DNA from: Glandiceps talaboti
Lineage: Eukaryota; Hemichordata; Enteropneusta; Spengelidae
Reading direction: 5' to 3'
Assembly (NCBI RefSeq): GCF_964340395.1
Contig: NC_135550.1
Span: 12,355,908-12,419,907, forward strand
DNA length: 64,000 bases
Below, piece by piece: positions 56,816-64,000 of this stretch. Each line of letters starts with the position of its first letter. The first letter of the stretch is position 1. Under the pieces are notes generated by a model. It was given only the letters and a program-made list of their open reading frames with translations. It was not told where the DNA came from and made no database searches. A program made the position numbers and the translations under genes.

Positions 56816-57660
56816 GAGTAATACGATATCTGAACACGGTATTAAAATTAATACATTCATTGTCGCACCTCACTTCAACGCTCTATCTCGTTTTCGGCAG
56901 ACAATGAACACATTTAGTATTTAATTTATAACGATAGATACTTTTAAATTAAAAAAAACACCACTGCCTCAAAAATCCTTGCTTTTTTTTACGTATTTTA
57001 TTTGATTTAACTTTAAATTTCCTTGTGTAAGATGTCTATAACAAAGGAGTTGTATACATCATCATTAAAAGCTATTCAACAGCCTGCAGCCTCCAAGTTG
57101 TGACAGCATCAAGCTACACAAGGCATACCCTGTGTCATTACTTAGTGCGTTAAAAGGCAAACCAAAATAGCCATCTGTATTCATGGCATGGCAGTTATAT
57201 CACAGTTTAGTTGTGAGATAGAAAATCCCCCGGAGCTTAAGGTAGATATAAAAAGGGGACAGGGTCTGTACACGTCTCAGAGGTTAACTGTCTTGAGAAT
57301 AAGTTTTATGAAGTAACTAAAGGTCACGCAAGACTTATATTTTACAATGCAATATAATTCATTTTTTTTACATCCCTGTGTATTTTAGTACTGGATAGAT
57401 GGAGTTTTCCAACAAACGTCATTAAAAGTAACGCGTATAAAGTGCTTGTCAAGATAAACGTTAAAGTAAATTGTTGGTGCATCCATTAATATTTCAATTT
57501 GTGACAGCCACCCATCCATTCGATCCCGTTTTGAGTTTATCAATGCTAAATGTTTTATGACTTAGTAATCAGTGATGAAAGCATTACTGTGCGGGATCAC
57601 GTTTATCTACATCAGTTTGTTAAATGTGTTTCAAGCCCTGCAATATATTTCGTGCATTGA
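56816..57660. other. No supported gene
   Basis: AT-rich unique DNA. It contains a TATA-like element listed separately. Confidence 0.5.
57247..57279 (+). promoter_or_regulatory. TATA-Inr-like pair
   Basis: TATAAAAAG at 57247 and a TCTCAGAG initiator-like site whose A lies 32 bp downstream, the usual spacing. No ORF follows before the minisatellite, so this would be a promoter of a non-coding RNA at most. Weak. Confidence 0.15.
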
Positions 57661-58820
57661 GTACTGCACACGACTACGTCAAGCATGTCTCATATACTGC
57701 ATGTATTAAGTACATCACATTTACCCCCACATGTACAACGTGTATAGTCAAGCATGACTAGCGTACTTTTTTTTAATGGCATCACTGAGTGACGATGCTT
57801 AGGCAAGTGTGGCTCACGTACGGTTTAACTTCATCGGACTGATCTATAATGTTATAAGTCATGCATTTCTCACGTGTAACTGCATAAAATTGGTCTACAG
57901 CGTTTAGCCATATGTGTCTCACTTACTGTGTATAACTGTATCAGATTTGCCTGCAACTATACAGTACGTGAGACACATCACTAAATGTTGCATCAGATTT
58001 GCCTGCAACATTTAGTGGTGCGTGTCGTACTGTGTAAACTGCATCAGATTGGCATACAACGTTTTAGTCATACACAGTCTAGCTACTATACGTGTAGTCG
58101 TTCTGTACGATCTCGGACAAATTCTATAGAAAATCTAGCTAAATCTCCTGCTGGGGAAGGGATGAACAGCGCAAACCGACAGGGGGTTATTATCGGTTAC
58201 ATCGAATTCGTTCCTCCAGTTTGAATGTAAGTGATATAAGGATGCGATGACGTCATCATGTTTTATATATCAATGCTCCAATAGCATAAACTATCGCTAC
58301 TGGTGGTAAAACAGAATTCATTGCTAGAGAAATCATGTGACTATTGGGTCGAGATGGTCGTAACGCGTATAGGACTGGACTAAGTCATACATGTCTCACA
58401 TCTCACATATATAACTGTATCAATTTGACTTACAACGTACTGTGTAACTTCGTCAGATTGGCCTGCAGCGTGTAGTCATATATGTCTGACGTTCTGTGTA
58501 GCTGCATCAATCATGTGGACCTACAACGTTTAGCTATACGTGTCTCACGTGCTGTATAGCTGCACTAGGTTGGCTTACAACGTTTAGACATACGTGTCTC
58601 ACGTGCTGTGTAGCTGCATCAGATTGGCTAACAACGTTTAGCCAGACGTGTGTGTCTCGCGTGCTGTGTAGCTGCATCAATAATATCGGCCTACAACGTT
58701 AGCCATACACGTGTGTTTCACGTACTGTGTGTAGCTGCATCAGATTGGCCTACAACGTTTAGCCATACGTGCCTCATACACTCTTTAAAGTACGCCATGT
58801 CGTACTACAACTATTACGTT
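57661..58820. repeat. Minisatellite, about 54-bp unit, with one inverted unit
   Basis: Degenerate copies of CTGCATCAGATTGGCCTACA then ACGTTTAGCCATACGTGTCTC then ACGTGCTGTGTAG. The best copies are at 58500-58770. About 300 bp of other sequence interrupts at 58085-58375. Frames across it are repeat-derived. Confidence 0.9.
57961..58033. repeat. Hairpin formed by an inverted minisatellite unit
   Basis: ACAGTACGTGAGACACATCA...GTTGC (57961-57991) is complementary to GCAACATTTAGTGGTGCGTG...ACTGT (58004-58033). The loop is about 12 bp. Confidence 0.85.
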
Positions 58821-61454
<2,634 letters not shown>

Positions 61455-61820
61455 ATACACGGTTATTCAATCACAAATTTATTCGATGTCAACGATAGAC
61501 AACTAGAACGCCCAACTAGCTATGGTTTATTTCGGCACAATAGACACGAATATCTGTATATTTTAAGTGGCATCATTGTAGAAAGAGAATACGCCCGAAG
61601 TCTACCATTTCACGGAAATTACGTGGCCTATAACAACACCTTTGCCCAGGCTGCGCACACAGTATGCAAGAATTGTTGTGTAAAGTCAATGGGAGTTACT
61701 TGGTTTCAGGAAGGTCTACATCCGCTATTAAATGATAAAAAAGTGAATGTGCTATGGATATACCGAATCCACAGTGACTGCTTGCATGTTGTCATGGGGA
61801 TGCCTCCCCCTAAGGATTAG
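61455..61820 (+). CDS. Candidate ORF, 121 codons, no ATG start
   Basis: Open from just after a TGA at 61452 to TAG at 61820. There is no ATG before codon 78, so it would need splicing. It contains LYILSGIIVEREYARSLPFH, a cysteine pair (HTVCKNCCVK) and VNVLWIYRIHSDCLHVVMGM. Length is at the upper edge of chance. No family is recognised. Confidence 0.2.
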   Translation: MHGYSITNLFDVNDRQLERPTSYGLFRHNRHEYLYILSGIIVEREYARSLPFHGNYVAYNNTFAQAAHTVCKNCCVKSMGVTWFQEGLHPLLNDKKVNVLWIYRIHSDCLHVVMGMPPPKD

Positions 61821-62205
61821 TTGTATAGCTTACACTGCACAGACAGAATTCTCTTCGAATGATTCCAATGTCCTTAAATCCTTCTATTATTGCCCGAGTA
61901 ATGTACTGGAAAACATTATCTAAATGTGGTCATACTAAGGGTCGACACGGACAAGTGAATGAATACGGCTTCAAAACTATATAATACATCGTGTCTCTCT
62001 ACTTTCAGCTGCTATTATATACACATAGGAAGTCTTGCTTCGAAATAATTACATCTGTCGATCACTTGTATTTGTGTAATCGTACTTTCGTTTTTCACAA
62101 CTATCAATGTAAGACAACATTTACATAAGTCGTTCAAAATTGACGTTGGGAAATATGATTCTGTGACTCGATGATACAATCATGGTATTGATTGAATCTA
62201 GGCCT

Positions 62206-62209
<4 letters not shown>
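61821..62209. other. No gene seen
   Basis: AT-rich unique sequence. Confidence 0.55.

Positions 62210-62249
<40 letters not shown>
62210..62249. repeat. 40-nt T homopolymer
   Basis: An uninterrupted T run of about 40. It could mark the poly(A) of a minus-strand retroposed copy, but no cDNA-like sequence or target duplication was seen next to it. Confidence 0.95.
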
Positions 62250-62252
<3 letters not shown>

Positions 62253-63302
62253 TCTATCGTGTTCGCCTGTTTCGTGTCAACTGTATGTGTACATACACTG
62301 TCAGGCGGGTTTTGTTGGAGTGGCAAGTACTACTTCATCATTAAATTCTTATGTGATTTGGGCTGTGTTCGGAGAATTCCAATAAACACTGTGTCGTGCG
62401 ATAATGCAACATTTGATCGCCCTTGGGAACAGAGCTACAGATGACCTTTCGGTCGTGATTTAATAAGTCGGAGTATCTCCCGGTTTTTTTTGATGCTTAA
62501 AACGTGACGTGTTTCCAAAACATGACATGATTTAGCAGAGAAGGGCTTGATTTGACATGTACTTATGAAAATGGTAGTATGTATACAGATACAAATACAA
62601 AAAAAAAAGGAGGACGGAGAGCCTCATTAAAACTCAGCTGGTCTAGATATTAAAACAGAGCTCATCTTCTCGTCAGCAATATATGTGACGGGAAAGTTAT
62701 ATATAGAGTAAAGGGAGAAAGACACCCTCATTGTACTGTGATCCATTTGAAATTAAATCACACATGAAAGGTATTGGCAACAAACTTTTACGACATCATA
62801 ATAAACACACTTGACTTGAAGATGAAAAACGTTCAGTGTTTGGTATCCTTAGTGTCTCTACAGTTGTTCAATAAAACAGACATCGTAGGCTTAGATTTCA
62901 TCCACCTCTATAAATACTCTATTTTTGAATAGTGTCATTTTTTAGAGTCGAGAAGAAAGTAATTTTGTGGCTGGCCTGTCGCATCAGCATAAGTAAATAA
63001 AACTTTGAACTTTCAACACGTAAGTCAGGCTTAAAATATGAAACTAGATCTACGAAACAAAAACAACATTGGGTTGCCGATGATGAAATGTTCTCTTTAA
63101 AAGTTGATGAAAGATTGGGATAGTGATAAGAGGAATTGTTTATACTGCGTTTATGTGAATGAAATTCATAAAGAACGGTCCATGAACTTTGGTGGAATTA
63201 AAAAGTAAAGTATTAGTACACATGTTAAATAATAACGCTAAATTTGCAAGGTTGTGGTAAGCTCACCTGGACTTTTCAATGTATATTAGTATATCTAATA
63301 AC
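62250..63302. other. No supported gene
   Basis: Two overlapping 60-odd codon frames just after the T run have no recognisable content. Confidence 0.55.
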
Positions 63303-63319
63303 GTATGTATGTATGTATG

Positions 63320-63353
<34 letters not shown>

Positions 63354-63515
63354 TGCATGTATGTATGTATGTATGTATGTATGTATGTATGTATGTATGT
63401 ATGTATGTATGTATGTATGTATGCACGCACGCACGCACGCATGCATGGATGTATGTATGTATGTATGTATGTATGTATGTATGTATGTATGTATGTACAT
63501 GTATGTATGTATGTA

Positions 63516-63562
<47 letters not shown>

Positions 63563-63688
63563 ATGTATGTATGTATGTATGTATGCATGCATGCATGCAT
63601 GCATGCATGCATGCATGCATGCATGCATGTATGTATGTATGTATGTATGTATGTATGTATGTATGTATGTATGTACGTACGCATGCAG
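63303..63688. repeat. Compound (TATG)n/(CACG)n/(TG)n/(CATG)n microsatellite
   Basis: TATG blocks interrupted by short GCAC, TG and a 60-bp CATG block. Five long frames on both strands are artefacts of the stop-free unit. Confidence 0.98.
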
Positions 63689-64000
63689 ACAGATAGGTTG
63701 GTAGGTATGTATATAACTTTTTATATATGTCTGATATCATGTAAAACAAGTGATCCATAATTACACATACACCCTTGCCTTGGCGTTTAATTACATAGCT
63801 CGTTTTGATCCCATTTACATAATTTATGGTCCTAATATAACTGCCAAACACCATTGTATTGTAATATTCATGTTGTTGGTCTCACAAGTATCAACTTGTA
63901 GGTGTGATTTATTCATTGGTAGAAGTAGAAACTTTTAGCCTATGACATCGTTATGATTTACAGCCACCAAATGACAACAGTCAAACTTACATCAATAACT
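63689..64000. other. No gene seen
   Basis: AT-rich sequence to the window edge. Confidence 0.5.

Noticed and set aside
58134-58228. Fibronectin type III exon
   Set aside because: Only a short strand-like peptide (QGVIIGYIEF). The acceptor is weak and the key Trp and Tyr pattern of the fold is absent.
62210-62249. Processed pseudogene poly(A) on the minus strand
   Set aside because: No cDNA-like sequence next to the T run and no target duplication.

Overview
This window reads as a gene-poor stretch of a eukaryotic nuclear genome, most likely a metazoan and plausibly a marine invertebrate. It is roughly two-thirds A+T by eye. It has no operons, no Shine-Dalgarno-led reading frames, no rRNA and no canonical tRNA gene. 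It is packed with long simple-sequence arrays, degenerate minisatellites, short inverted-repeat DNA transposons of PIF/Harbinger type and one tRNA-derived SINE. I cannot name the species. No reading frame matched a protein family I can name with confidence. The window is best read as intergenic DNA or very long introns, carrying at most a few short exons.

Layout. 0-9.7 kb: a 0.6 kb (TATG)n compound array, a possible minus-strand micro-exon near 1.9 kb, a two-copy tandem at 3.4 kb, and a 1.37 kb inverted-repeat element (6734-8105) with TTA target duplications and a nested hairpin. 9.9-20 kb: compound, CA, GT, TA and GA microsatellites, a degenerate minisatellite at 14.5 kb, a SINE at 16.2 kb, a higher-GC candidate coding patch at 17.1-17.4 kb, and a dispersed-repeat 3' tail ending in (GACA)n at 19.4-19.8 kb. 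21.5-24.7 kb: two inverted repeats, including a 1.0 kb giant hairpin whose left arm carries promoter-like motifs and an ATG exon with a splice donor, then a 31-bp minisatellite, a TA tract and a 0.58 kb inverted-repeat element. 25.3-26.1 kb: a 22-bp-type minisatellite. 28-34 kb: several short candidate exons, a 28-bp minisatellite, and the longest non-repetitive ORF of the window (32311 onward). 36-40 kb: degenerate tandems, a small cluster of start-codon and exon candidates at 38.5-39.4 kb, and copy 1 of a 375-bp Harbinger-like MITE. Copy 2 of that MITE is at 43.25 kb, next to a long TATG array. 45.7-51 kb: more short candidate exons, a divergent start-like site at 46.77 kb and a 140-bp TA tract. 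53.6-58.8 kb: pentanucleotide families that form a palindrome, and a 54-bp minisatellite with one inverted unit. 60-64 kb: a CT tract, a 40-nt T run and a final TATG/CATG array.

How things fit together: nothing supports a pathway or gene cluster. The main theme is repeat dynamics. There are two distinguishable Harbinger-like families with 3-bp TWA target duplications, several fold-back structures, and repeat arrays made of 2-, 4-, 5-, 22-, 28-, 31-, 43- and 54-bp units. All coding calls below are candidates with low confidence. They rest on splice-site context, Kozak context, ORF length or amino-acid texture, and need transcript or homology evidence.
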